A stretch of 64,000 bases of DNA from Mesorhizobium tianshanense. GTDB taxonomy: Bacteria; Pseudomonadota; Alphaproteobacteria; Rhizobiales; Rhizobiaceae. This document shows, in pieces, positions 44,239 through 51,919 of this stretch (position 1 is the stretch's first letter; each line of letters starts with the position of its first letter). The DNA is taken from NCBI RefSeq assembly GCF_007830515.1, contig NZ_VLKT01000040.1, positions 1 to 64,000 on the forward strand. Direction: 5' to 3'. The notes under the pieces were generated by a model. It did no database searches, was not told where the DNA came from, and saw nothing but the letters and a program-made list of their open reading frames with translations. The translations under genes were made by a program, and so were the position numbers.

Positions 44239-44321
44239 TTTTCCCGTCCGTGTGGTTCTTTCACCGAGCGAGCGTTTTTGTGAGCGTCCTTTCGCAAAAG
44301 TCAAACGGATTGGAGCTTTGG

Positions 44322-45008
44322 GTGACGGAAAATCTCAAGAATTGGCAGCCGCGCCCGCGGCCCGAACGCAAAATCCTGGAGGGGCGCACTGTCAGGCTGG
44401 AACCGCTCAACGCCGAAAAGCACGGTGACGGCTTGTTCGAAGCATCGTCGGTGCCCGACGCCGACGGCCGCTTCGCTTGGCTGCCCGACTATCCGCCGGA
44501 GACCCGCGCTGCCTTCCAGCCGTGGCTGGACAAGGTCGAAGCCAGCGAGGACCCGCTGTTCTTCACCGTCATCGACAAGGCCAGCGGCAAGGTCGCCGGA
44601 CGCCAGACGCTGATGCGCATCGATCCGGCCTATGGCGTGATCGAGATCGGCAACATCTATTGGGGGCCGCTGATCTCGCGCAGGCCGGCGGCGACGGAAG
44701 CGCAGTTTCTGTTCATGAAATACATCTTCGACGAGCTTGGCTATCGCCGCTACGAATGGAAATGCAACAACCGCAACGAGCCGTCGAAGCGCGCGGCGGA
44801 GCGTTTCGGCTTCAAGTTCGAGGGCATTTTCCGCCAGCATCTTGTGGTCAAGGGCGAAAACCGCGATACCGCGTGGTATTCGATCATCGACAAGGAATGG
44901 CCGGCACTGCGCAGAGCCTATGAGGCATGGCTCGATCCGGCAAATTTCGATGGCGACGGCCGGCAGAAGCGACGGCTCGAGGATTTCCGCGCCGAGTTCG
45001 GCGCCTGA
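44322..45008 (+). CDS. GNAT family N-acetyltransferase, RimJ/RimL-like
   Basis: The 228-residue acetyltransferase is of the Acetyltransf_3 group. LEGRTVRLEPLNAEKHGDGL opens the domain, VIEIGNIYWGPLISRRPAATEAQFLFMKY carries the acetyl-CoA-binding part, and YEWKCNNRNEPSKRAAERFGFKFEGIFRQ is the typical end. It probably acetylates an amino group on a small molecule or protein terminus. GTG 44322 is preferred with GGAG 6 bases upstream. A fragment of the dispersed palindrome follows its stop. Confidence 0.88.
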   Translation: MTENLKNWQPRPRPERKILEGRTVRLEPLNAEKHGDGLFEASSVPDADGRFAWLPDYPPETRAAFQPWLDKVEASEDPLFFTVIDKASGKVAGRQTLMRIDPAYGVIEIGNIYWGPLISRRPAATEAQFLFMKYIFDELGYRRYEWKCNNRNEPSKRAAERFGFKFEGIFRQHLVVKGENRDTAWYSIIDKEWPALRRAYEAWLDPANFDGDGRQKRRLEDFRAEFGA

Positions 45009-45053
45009 CCATGATCCCGAAAAGTGGAAGCCAGTTCGGGCAAGATCACGGTC
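45007..45053. repeat. Module A-like palindrome after the GNAT gene
   Basis: TGACCATGATCCCGAAAAGT pairs imperfectly with the later GTTCGGGCAAGATCACGGTCA. The ends match module A of the dispersed repeat, but the centre differs and module B is absent. It may also act as the transcription end of the GNAT gene. Confidence 0.5.
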
Positions 45054-45120
45054 AAACAAGAATATAAGGCCCCCACCCCGATTCTGCCGGGATGGGCCAG
45101 GCTCTGACAGGAGTTCGCAG

Positions 45121-46107
45121 ATGGCGCATAGCCACGACCATGGTTCGCAGGGGCATGACCACAGCCACGGCGCCGGCCATGTGCATGGCTCGACCGACAA
45201 GAAACGGGTGCTGATCGCGGCCTGCCTGACCGCCGGTTTCATGGTCGCCGAAGCGCTCGGCGGTCTCCTCACCGGATCGCTGGCGCTGCTGGCGGATGCC
45301 GGCCACATGCTCGCCGATTCGATCGCGCTCGGCCTTGCCTGGTATGCTTTTCATCTTGCCGGCCGGCCGGCGACCGAACGCCTCACCTACGGCTTCGGCC
45401 GGGTCAAAACGCTGGTCGCCTATACCAACGGCATCGCCATCTTCGCCATTGCGCTGTGGATCATCTATGAGGCTTGGCAACGCCTGCTGACGCCTGCGCC
45501 CGTGCTCGGCGGGCCAATGCTGGTCGTTGCGATCGCTGGCCTGCTGGTCAACATCGCTGCCTTCTTCGTGCTGCATGGCGGCGACCGTGAAAGCCTGAAC
45601 ATGCGCGGCGCCATCCTGCACGTGCTCGGCGATCTGCTCGGCTCGGCGGCAGCGATCATAGCTGCGCTGATCATCCTGGCGACGGGCTGGACGCCTATCG
45701 ATCCGATCCTGTCCGTCCTCGTCTCGCTGCTGATCCTGTCCACGGCCTGGTCGCTGATGCGCGAAGCAGCCCATGTCCTGCTCGAAGGCGTGCCGGCGAG
45801 CCTCGATCGCGACCTGATCGCGAGGGATATAGAGGGGACAGTCAAGGGCGTTTGCGAAGTGCATCACATGCATGTCTGGTCGCTCGACGGGGCCAAGAAC
45901 ATGGCGACGCTGCATGCCTGCCTCAATGATGGCGTCGATGCCCACAAAGCGGTCAGCGCCATCAAGAAGCGGCTTGCCGCCGAACACGGCATCAGCCATG
46001 CCACCGTCGAACCGGAATTCGGACAGTGCGCCGACAGCCACGATGGCCACGATGACGAGCACGATCATGTGCATGACGCGGCTCCGCATCATGGCCACTA
46101 TCACTGA
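45121..46107 (+). CDS. Cation diffusion facilitator, Zn/Co/Cd exporter
   Basis: The 328-residue inner-membrane antiporter has six predicted transmembrane helices (about 30-235) and a cytosolic C-terminal domain. Metal-site motifs are ADAGHMLADS in helix 2 and HVLGDLLGS in helix 5, the HxxxD pattern of zinc-type CDFs (ZitB/CzcD). Histidine-rich ends (residues 1-24, HSHDHGSQGHDHSHGAGHVH, and the last 20) probably bind metal. ATG 45121 lies behind ACAGGAG; the much longer open frame from 44737 overlaps the GNAT gene and is rejected. A small membrane-protein gene follows. Confidence 0.93.
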   Translation: MAHSHDHGSQGHDHSHGAGHVHGSTDKKRVLIAACLTAGFMVAEALGGLLTGSLALLADAGHMLADSIALGLAWYAFHLAGRPATERLTYGFGRVKTLVAYTNGIAIFAIALWIIYEAWQRLLTPAPVLGGPMLVVAIAGLLVNIAAFFVLHGGDRESLNMRGAILHVLGDLLGSAAAIIAALIILATGWTPIDPILSVLVSLLILSTAWSLMREAAHVLLEGVPASLDRDLIARDIEGTVKGVCEVHHMHVWSLDGAKNMATLHACLNDGVDAHKAVSAIKKRLAAEHGISHATVEPEFGQCADSHDGHDDEHDHVHDAAPHHGHYH

Positions 46108-46167
46108 CGCAGGGAACTCCATGGCATTGGCAATGAGCTTGAATTTCCGCCGTGTCGGGGTCGCGTG

Positions 46168-46374
46168 ATGGATCGCGACACGCGCAATGCGGCGATCGGC
46201 GCCTTTTGGGTGCTGCTCGTGTTCGGCATCGCTGCCTATTATTTGCCAACCGTGATGCTGGCGATCGGCAACGTCTCGACCATCCTTGCCGGCGTCGTCG
46301 CCGCTGTCTTCATGGTGGCCATCTTCATCGTGTTCTGGCTGCGTGGCCGCAGCCAACGCAAAAAGGATCATTGA
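46168..46374 (+). CDS. Small two-helix membrane protein, unknown function
   Basis: The 68-residue product has two transmembrane segments (about 9-30 and 34-57) and a basic tail (RGRSQRKKDH). GTG 46165 is immediately upstream and in frame. It ends one base before the ATG of the epimerase gene, so the two are probably cotranslated. I do not recognise the family. The overlap-free packing and clean hydrophobic pattern favour a real gene. Confidence 0.6.
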   Translation: MDRDTRNAAIGAFWVLLVFGIAAYYLPTVMLAIGNVSTILAGVVAAVFMVAIFIVFWLRGRSQRKKDH

Positions 46375-46375
46375 T

Positions 46376-47353
46376 ATGCGTGTTTTGATTACCGGCGCGG
46401 CAGGCATGGTCGGCCGCAAGCTCATCGCTCGGCTGGCGAAGGACGGAACGCTCCGCGGCCAGAAGATCGCCGCGCTCGACCTTCACGATATTGTGCCGCC
46501 ACAGGCACCGGTCATCGAGGGCGTCGATGTCGCCATCCATACCGGCGATCTTGCCGCGGCGGGCGCGACGGAAAGGCTGGTCGCGTCGCGCCCGGACGTG
46601 ATCTTCCATCTCGCCGGCGTCGTGTCGGGCGAGGCGGAAGCCAATTTCGATCTTGGCTACCGCGTCAATCTCGACGGCACACGGGCGCTGTTCGACGCCG
46701 TCCGGCTGGCGTCCTATGCGCCACGCGTCGTGTTCACCTCGTCGATCGCCGTGTTCGGCGCACCGTTCCCGGATGTCATTCCGGACGAATTCCATCCGAC
46801 GCCATTGACCTCCTACGGCACACAGAAGCTGATGGGCGAAGCATTGCTCGCCGACTATACGCGGCGCGGATTCTTCGACGGCATCGGCATCAGGTTGCCG
46901 ACCATCTGTGTGCGGCCCGGAAAACCGAACAAGGCGGCCTCGGGCTTCTTCTCCGGCATCATCCGCGAGCCGTTGAGCGGCCAAGAGGCGATATTGCCGG
47001 TGTCGCGATCGGTGGTGCACACCCATGCCAGCCCGCGCTCGGCGGTGAACTTCCTGATCCATGCCGCCGGGATCGACGGCAGCACCGTGGGGCCGCGCCG
47101 CAATCTGACGATGCCCGGTGTCGGCGTCTCGGTCGGCCAGCAGATCGAGGCGCTGGAACGCGTCGCCGGCTCCAGGGCGGTGGGGCTGATCCGCGAGGTG
47201 CCCGACGACACGATCTGGGCGATCGTCAAGGGCTGGCCGACACGGTTCGAGGCGCGGCGGTCGAGGGAGCTTGGCTTTACCGCCGAAACCAGCTTCGACG
47301 AAATCATCCGCGTCCATATCGAGGATGAGCTGGACGGCAAGGTCGCAAGCTAG
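46376..47353 (+). CDS. denD: NAD-dependent epimerase/dehydratase, D-erythronate dehydrogenase-like
   Basis: The 325-residue extended SDR has the NAD motif ITGAAGMVGRKL (about 5-16), FHLAGVVSGEAE, and SYGTQK carrying the catalytic Tyr/Lys. It matches the DenD type, which oxidises D-erythronate at C2 in four-carbon acid sugar catabolism. The usual partners (DUF1537 kinase, DenK/OtnK and aldolase) are not adjacent, so the exact substrate is less certain. ATG 46376 has AAGGA upstream inside the preceding small gene. Confidence 0.78.
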   Translation: MRVLITGAAGMVGRKLIARLAKDGTLRGQKIAALDLHDIVPPQAPVIEGVDVAIHTGDLAAAGATERLVASRPDVIFHLAGVVSGEAEANFDLGYRVNLDGTRALFDAVRLASYAPRVVFTSSIAVFGAPFPDVIPDEFHPTPLTSYGTQKLMGEALLADYTRRGFFDGIGIRLPTICVRPGKPNKAASGFFSGIIREPLSGQEAILPVSRSVVHTHASPRSAVNFLIHAAGIDGSTVGPRRNLTMPGVGVSVGQQIEALERVAGSRAVGLIREVPDDTIWAIVKGWPTRFEARRSRELGFTAETSFDEIIRVHIEDELDGKVAS

Positions 47354-47359
47354 GGGCGC

Positions 47360-47381
47360 TGCGCGTCCAATCGGACGCGCA
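47360..47381. terminator. Bidirectional hairpin, also a lone module B-like repeat
   Basis: TGCGCGTCC (47360-47368) pairs perfectly with GGACGCGCA (47373-47381) around AATC, between converging denD and the Ni/Co transporter. The flanks (GGCGC on the left, AAGGCGTTA on the right) match module B of the dispersed repeat. It may act as a terminator without a T-run. Confidence 0.55.
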
Positions 47382-47387
47382 AAGGCG

Positions 47388-48515
47388 TTATCCGCCAGCG
47401 CTCAAACTTGCCGACAACAACAGCAGCCCGAACAGGAAGACGAAGGCTGCGCCGCCGATCTCGACGATCGAGTGGATGCGGTTGCCCAAGCGGCCGTCGC
47501 CGGCGAAATAGACCGCCCAGTTCTTGGCCGTCACCGCCAGCGTCGCCAGGGCCGCGACCGTGATCGCGGTGCCGAGCGCCATGGCCAGCACCGACAGAAT
47601 GCCGCCGAACCACAGTCCGTTGAGCAAGGCAAAGCTCAGCACGATCAGCGCGCCAGAGCAGGGCCGGATGCCGACCGCAGCCACTGCCGACCAGGCCGTG
47701 CGCCAGCCGAAGCGGTCGCCGGAAAGCAGCGCCGGGTCGGGCGCGTGTGAATGTCCGCACGTCTCGCAGACTTCGCCTGCCGCATGATGATGATGGTCGT
47801 GCCCGCCATGGCCATGATGGTGGTCGTGCGCGCCATGATCGTGGTCATGGTCGTGAAGCGCGTGGGAATGCGCCGAATGCGCATGCGCGGAATGCGAGGG
47901 CCCTGCGTGCGAATGGCCGGCATTGGCGGCCGACAGGCTGTAGGCGGGGTTTGCACCGAACAGGCGAAGGACGGCGGGGCCGGCCTTGCGCCACAAAAGC
48001 CAGGCGCCGAACAGGGTGATCAAGGCAAAGCTCATGACTTCGAGGAACCATGCCGCGTCGGTCATCGAGATGGCAGTGCCGCGCAGGACGAAATAGGCGA
48101 GTATCATCACGACGATCGCCGTCAGCGCCTGCAACAGGGCCGAGACGAAGGACAGCATGATGCCGCGCCTGAGCGCGACTTCGTTCGCCACCATGTAGGA
48201 CGAGATCACCGCCTTGCCGTGGCCGGGGCCGGCGGCATGGAAAATGCCGTAGGCGAAAGACAGGCCGATGAGCAGCCACAGCTTGCTGCCGTCCTCGCGC
48301 ATCGCCTTCATCGCCGTTGCCAGCGCTCGGTAGAATTCCTGCTGGCGCAGATTGATCCACATCAGGATATGGGCGAACGGGCCGGTGGTGGGCGCTATCC
48401 CGTCATTGGTGCCGATGCCGAGCGAGCTCTGGGCATGGGCGGCACCGAGGAAGTGCGTCATCACAAGGGCGATGCCCAAAAAGCCGAACGCCAAACGCAG
48501 GGACGGTTTCGTCAC
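47388..48515 (-). CDS. Nickel/cobalt transporter, RcnA/NicO type
   Basis: The 375-residue inner-membrane protein has a signal or first helix (about 8-28) and six further helices. Metal motifs are HAAGPGHGKA (93-102, the Hx4DH-like motif of this family) and RPCSGALIVLSF. A cytosolic or periplasmic loop (201-245) is extremely His/Asp-rich and is followed by CETCGH. Such loops gather Ni or Co before transport. The start is GTG 48515, four bases after the DUF1007 stop, so translation is coupled. RcnA is an exporter in E. coli, but the direction here is not proven. Confidence 0.9.
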   Translation of the reverse strand: MTKPSLRLAFGFLGIALVMTHFLGAAHAQSSLGIGTNDGIAPTTGPFAHILMWINLRQQEFYRALATAMKAMREDGSKLWLLIGLSFAYGIFHAAGPGHGKAVISSYMVANEVALRRGIMLSFVSALLQALTAIVVMILAYFVLRGTAISMTDAAWFLEVMSFALITLFGAWLLWRKAGPAVLRLFGANPAYSLSAANAGHSHAGPSHSAHAHSAHSHALHDHDHDHGAHDHHHGHGGHDHHHHAAGEVCETCGHSHAPDPALLSGDRFGWRTAWSAVAAVGIRPCSGALIVLSFALLNGLWFGGILSVLAMALGTAITVAALATLAVTAKNWAVYFAGDGRLGNRIHSIVEIGGAAFVFLFGLLLLSASLSAGG

Positions 48516-48519
48516 CGGA

Positions 48520-49206
48520 TTATCCTTCTGACTGACAGCTCAGTTCGAGCTTGGTCGCAAAGATCTTGCTCATGTCGGTGCCTGTCGGATCGTTGAAGAA
48601 GGCGTCCGTCAAGGTCTTCTGATTCTGGGCGAGCGCCTCGTCGGGGTTCGGACGGACGACCTTGCTCGTGCATGTCGACGGCAAACCATCGACCTGCAGG
48701 TTGGCATCCTCGGTGAAATCGATCGCTGTGTAGAAGGTTGGATCGTAGACGCCGATGTCGATCTTGCCGGCCAGTTTGGTCGGCGCCTTCGGTTCGGATT
48801 CGAACAGGATGATGAGTTGGTCGTTTTCGAAATTTGCCATCAGCTGCGGGGGCGGGTTCATCGCCTCGTCCTTGCCGTCGACGGTGACGAGCTGGAAGTA
48901 ATTGAACTCCGCCAGCGAAGCATGGACGGTGTCGGCGACTTCCTTCAGCTCCTTGTCGTCGAGCTTCAGGTCGGAATTCTTGTCGAACTCCATCATCACC
49001 GTGCTCGAAAACAAATCGTCGAAGCGCCAGAGATGGCGCAATGCCTTCACAGTTTGGTGATCCGGGCTAAGAACCACTTCGAGGCGGGCCTCGGCGAAGA
49101 CGTGGGGATGCACCTCGGCTGGCCCGACCGTGGCAAATATCGCCGCCATGGCCGAAGCCATCATGATTGCTTGCCGTTTCAGGTGCATCCTCGGTCGCGA
49201 TTCCAT
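48520..49206 (-). CDS. DUF1007 family periplasmic protein
   Basis: The product of 222-228 residues has a signal peptide (AIMMASAMAAIFATVGPAEVHPHVF) and a mature DUF1007 domain beginning HPHVFAEARLEVVL, with conserved WRFDDLFSSTVMMEFDKNSD and YDPTFYTAIDF. The family is encoded with NicO-type metal transporters and may present metal ions to them from the periplasm. Two starts are possible, ATG 49206 and ATG 49188; neither has a clear ribosome site. Coupling to the transporter gene supports a joint role. Confidence 0.88.
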   Translation of the reverse strand: MESRPRMHLKRQAIMMASAMAAIFATVGPAEVHPHVFAEARLEVVLSPDHQTVKALRHLWRFDDLFSSTVMMEFDKNSDLKLDDKELKEVADTVHASLAEFNYFQLVTVDGKDEAMNPPPQLMANFENDQLIILFESEPKAPTKLAGKIDIGVYDPTFYTAIDFTEDANLQVDGLPSTCTSKVVRPNPDEALAQNQKTLTDAFFNDPTGTDMSKIFATKLELSCQSEG

Positions 49207-49273
49207 CAGCTTGGGTAAATATCGAGAGTTACCAGAAAGCGGGCGAAAATGGGACCGATAGACGACAGAAGGC

Positions 49274-50173
49274 TCATGCGCTGTCGGTCGTCTTGAACCA
49301 CTGCACCAGGAAATCGACAAAGACGCGAACCTTCGCGGGCAAATAGCGCCGGTGCGGATAGACGGCGAAGATGCCGCCACCCGGCAGGATGCGGTCATCC
49401 AGCGCGGTCACCAGCCGGCCGGTTTCGATGTCGGGCGCGGCGATGAAATCCGGCAGGATCGAAAATCCCAATCCGGCCACGGCGGCGGCCCTTGCGGCCA
49501 TCGGACTGTTGACCTCGATCGGACCGGAGACCGAGACGCTCACCGTATCGCCGCTGTCGCCCTTGAATGGCCAGTTGGTCAGCCAGCGGCCATTGGTGTC
49601 GATGATGCAGGGAACGCGGCTAAGGTCCTGCGGCCGCACCGGCATGCCATGTTTCGCGATCAGTTCGGGAGATGCGCAGAGCCGCACCGAAAACGGCGCC
49701 AGACGCCTGGCGATCAGCGAGGAGTTTTCCAGCCGCGAAATGCGCACGGCGAGATCGAAACCTTCCTCGACCAGGTCGACGAAGCGATCGTCGAGACGAA
49801 TGTCGAGCACGATGTCGGGATGCTGCTTGGCGAAATCGATCAGCGATTGTCCGATCGGTGCGTCAGCGAAGGTGCGCGGCGCCGAAAGCTTGATCCTGCC
49901 GCGCACGTCGCCAGAGGATTCACGCACGGCATCGGCCAGGCTGTCGACCTCGCGCACGATTTCCGAGGCGCGCCGGTAATAGGTGTGGCCGGCCTCTGTC
50001 ATCGAAAACTGCCGCGTGGTGCGGTTGAGCAGCAGCGCGCCGAGCTCGTCCTCCAACTCGCGCACATATTTCGACAGCAGCGCCTTGGAGCGGCCGATCT
50101 TGCGCGCCGCTGCTGAAAAACCTTCGGCCTCGACCACGTCGATGAAGGCGCGCATGCGGGTCAGTGTGTCCAT
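49274..50173 (-). CDS. LysR family transcriptional regulator
   Basis: The 299-residue regulator has an N-terminal winged HTH (about 1-60, MDTLTRMRAFIDVVEAEGFS then AARKIGRSKALLSKYVRELE) and a LysR substrate-binding domain (about 90-295). The HTH carries KALLS rather than the usual QPAVS in the recognition helix. ATG 50173 follows AAGGA and begins one base after the amidase stop, so it is probably translated with the amidase, which it may regulate. The inducer is unknown. Confidence 0.93.
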   Translation of the reverse strand: MDTLTRMRAFIDVVEAEGFSAAARKIGRSKALLSKYVRELEDELGALLLNRTTRQFSMTEAGHTYYRRASEIVREVDSLADAVRESSGDVRGRIKLSAPRTFADAPIGQSLIDFAKQHPDIVLDIRLDDRFVDLVEEGFDLAVRISRLENSSLIARRLAPFSVRLCASPELIAKHGMPVRPQDLSRVPCIIDTNGRWLTNWPFKGDSGDTVSVSVSGPIEVNSPMAARAAAVAGLGFSILPDFIAAPDIETGRLVTALDDRILPGGGIFAVYPHRRYLPAKVRVFVDFLVQWFKTTDSA

Positions 50174-50174
50174 G

Positions 50175-51410
50175 TCATGCGGTCCTTTTTTGATGGGTCG
50201 CAAGGATGCGCGCGGCAAGCGCCATCAGTTGCCGGTCGCTGTTCTTCGGTCCAAGCAGCGAAAGGCCGAAGGGGGCACCGTCGACCTGGCCCAGCGGCAG
50301 CGTGATCTGCGGAAAGCCGGACAGGCCGGAAAGACACAGCAGTCTCAGCGCGCGTTCGCGATACGTCTGCAAATCGTCGAAGGAATCGGCCTTGAGCGGG
50401 GCGGCACCCGGAACGGTCGGCAGCACAAGGACGCCGTCCTCGCCAAGCAGGTCGGCAAGTTCAAGACGAAACGAAACGCGACGTTCCCTTTCATGTTGCG
50501 CGGTTGCCGCGTCGATGGTCGCGCCATGCTCGAAGCGATCCTTGACGCCGGGGCCTAGCATCCGGTCGCTCTGCGAGATCCAGGCGCCATGGCTTTGCCA
50601 GGCCTCGTACCCCTGCAGCTTGCGGAAACACCAGTAGAGATCGTCGGTGGAATGCGAGAGCTGCGCGCTGGTCCGTGGTGTGCCCATTACCGAAGAGACA
50701 TGGCGGACCATGCCGCGATATTCATCGGCTTCCTGCGGGCCGAGCATGAGCCCGTCCAGCGCATCCAGGGTGAGAGGACGCTGCAATTCGTGGCGATGGA
50801 GATCGTCGCCGAGCAACACCGCGCCGACCTTGTCGTAGGTGGCCATGTCCTTGGCAAACCACCCGAACGTGTCGAGGGAGGGGGCGAGCGGCATGGTGCC
50901 GTCGAGCGAAATGCGCCCGTGCGTGATCCTGAGGCCGATCAGACCACAGAAACTCGCAGGCGCGCGAATGGAGCCGCCGGTGTCGGATCCGATGGCGATA
51001 TCGGCGAGCCGGCCGGCGACCGCGGCGGCGGATCCGGATGACGAGCCGCCGGTGATGCGGTCGGGTGCTGCCGGATTGACCGGCGACGGGAAATGCGCGT
51101 TCAGCCCCATCAGGGAGAAGGCCAACTCGTCGGTCTGCGTCTTGCCGACGAAGCGCGCGCCCGAATCAAGCAGCGCCTGGATCGCCGGCGCGGTCGCCGC
51201 GGCGGGCGAAGCCTCCCGATACTTCTGCGGATTGCCGCAACCGGTGCGATAGCCGGCAACGTCGTAAATATCCTTGACGGCCAGCCGCAAGCCGGCAAGC
51301 GGGCCGGATTGCGCGCTGGCGACGGGAATCTGGTCGAGGTCGAGAAAAGCGTTCAGAGGGCCGCGAGTGCCTGTCATGCGTTCGATATCCGGATACAGTC
51401 TGTCCAACAT
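50175..51410 (-). CDS. Amidase signature family protein
   Basis: The 411-residue hydrolase has the Ser-cisSer-Lys triad of the amidase signature family: Lys in LRLAVKDIYDV (K47), the cis-serine in GGSSSGSAAAVA, and the serine nucleophile in GSDTGGSIRAPASFCG. GatA-type proteins are longer and come with GatB/GatC, absent here, so this is a stand-alone amidase acting on a small amide. The start is ATG 51410 without a strong ribosome site; M12 (MTGTRGP) is another choice. A LysR gene follows immediately. Confidence 0.9.
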   Translation of the reverse strand: MLDRLYPDIERMTGTRGPLNAFLDLDQIPVASAQSGPLAGLRLAVKDIYDVAGYRTGCGNPQKYREASPAAATAPAIQALLDSGARFVGKTQTDELAFSLMGLNAHFPSPVNPAAPDRITGGSSSGSAAAVAGRLADIAIGSDTGGSIRAPASFCGLIGLRITHGRISLDGTMPLAPSLDTFGWFAKDMATYDKVGAVLLGDDLHRHELQRPLTLDALDGLMLGPQEADEYRGMVRHVSSVMGTPRTSAQLSHSTDDLYWCFRKLQGYEAWQSHGAWISQSDRMLGPGVKDRFEHGATIDAATAQHERERRVSFRLELADLLGEDGVLVLPTVPGAAPLKADSFDDLQTYRERALRLLCLSGLSGFPQITLPLGQVDGAPFGLSLLGPKNSDRQLMALAARILATHQKRTA

Positions 51411-51452
51411 TGTTCGCCGCTGGAAATTTTACAACCTGGCATACGATTTTTA

Positions 51453-51481
51453 TTGATTGTGAAATCCTTCGCTCTTATATC
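51453..51481 (+). promoter_or_regulatory. Candidate sigma-70 promoter of the decarboxylase leader
   Basis: TTGATT (51453-51458) and TATATC (51476-51481) are separated by 17 bases in the most A/T-rich part of the gap. Transcription would start near 51488 and give a leader of about 430 bases before ATG 51920. Confidence 0.5.
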
Positions 51482-51549
51482 GCGCTTGCCCAAAGTCGCA
51501 CGTGCCTGTGGGTGTCCGCCGATCCTCGAATGGTGAGGGCAATCGGTAA

Positions 51550-51919
51550 GGTAACTGGAGCCAACCCCTCCAGTCGGTTTAGCGGCCAACCGCCAGACCG
51601 AGGACACCTTGAAGCAACGACGGTGCGGGCCTTTCTGGTGTTCTGCCGGTCGTCCAAAGACCGGGGTTACTGAAGAGGCACACCTTCATTGCCGGCAGTG
51701 CGGACGGGTTTCCCATCCAAGCCAAGGCAGACAAAGCGAACCGAGGCCGGGCAAGGCCAAGGTTCACCGCCGCGAGACGGCGCTTCATGGTTCCGGGGTC
51801 TCCACCGGCTGGTTCCATGGATTTGACGTCCCGCCTTTGTCCACCGCGTGTTCGCGAGGCCGACAGCCCGCGTCCCGCAGCCTTTGTGCGCGCCGAACGG
51901 CGCTGATGGAGAGACCCCG
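51550..51919 (+). ncRNA. Structured leader RNA of ornithine/lysine decarboxylase (speF-motif-like)
   Basis: The gap before the decarboxylase contains many exact hairpins: ACTGGAG/CTCCAGT (51554-51560 with 51568-51574), GCGG/CCGC inside CGGT/ACCG (51575-51600), CCGGTC/GACCGG (51646-51651 with 51659-51664) and TGAAG/CTTCA (51671-51675 with 51684-51688). CTGCCGG (51643-51649) can instead pair with CCGGCAG (51692-51698), which excludes the CCGGTC hairpin. GGGGTCTC (51796-51803) can pair with GAGACCCC (51911-51918), covering the end of the ribosome site. A conserved leader called the speF motif is known before ornithine decarboxylase genes in Rhizobiales; I assign this one by position and size, not by alignment. 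Confidence 0.6.

Noticed and set aside
44737-45120. Extended N-terminus of the CDF exporter from the long open frame
   Set aside because: This part overlaps the GNAT gene. ATG 45121 has its own ribosome site and starts the expected His-rich end.
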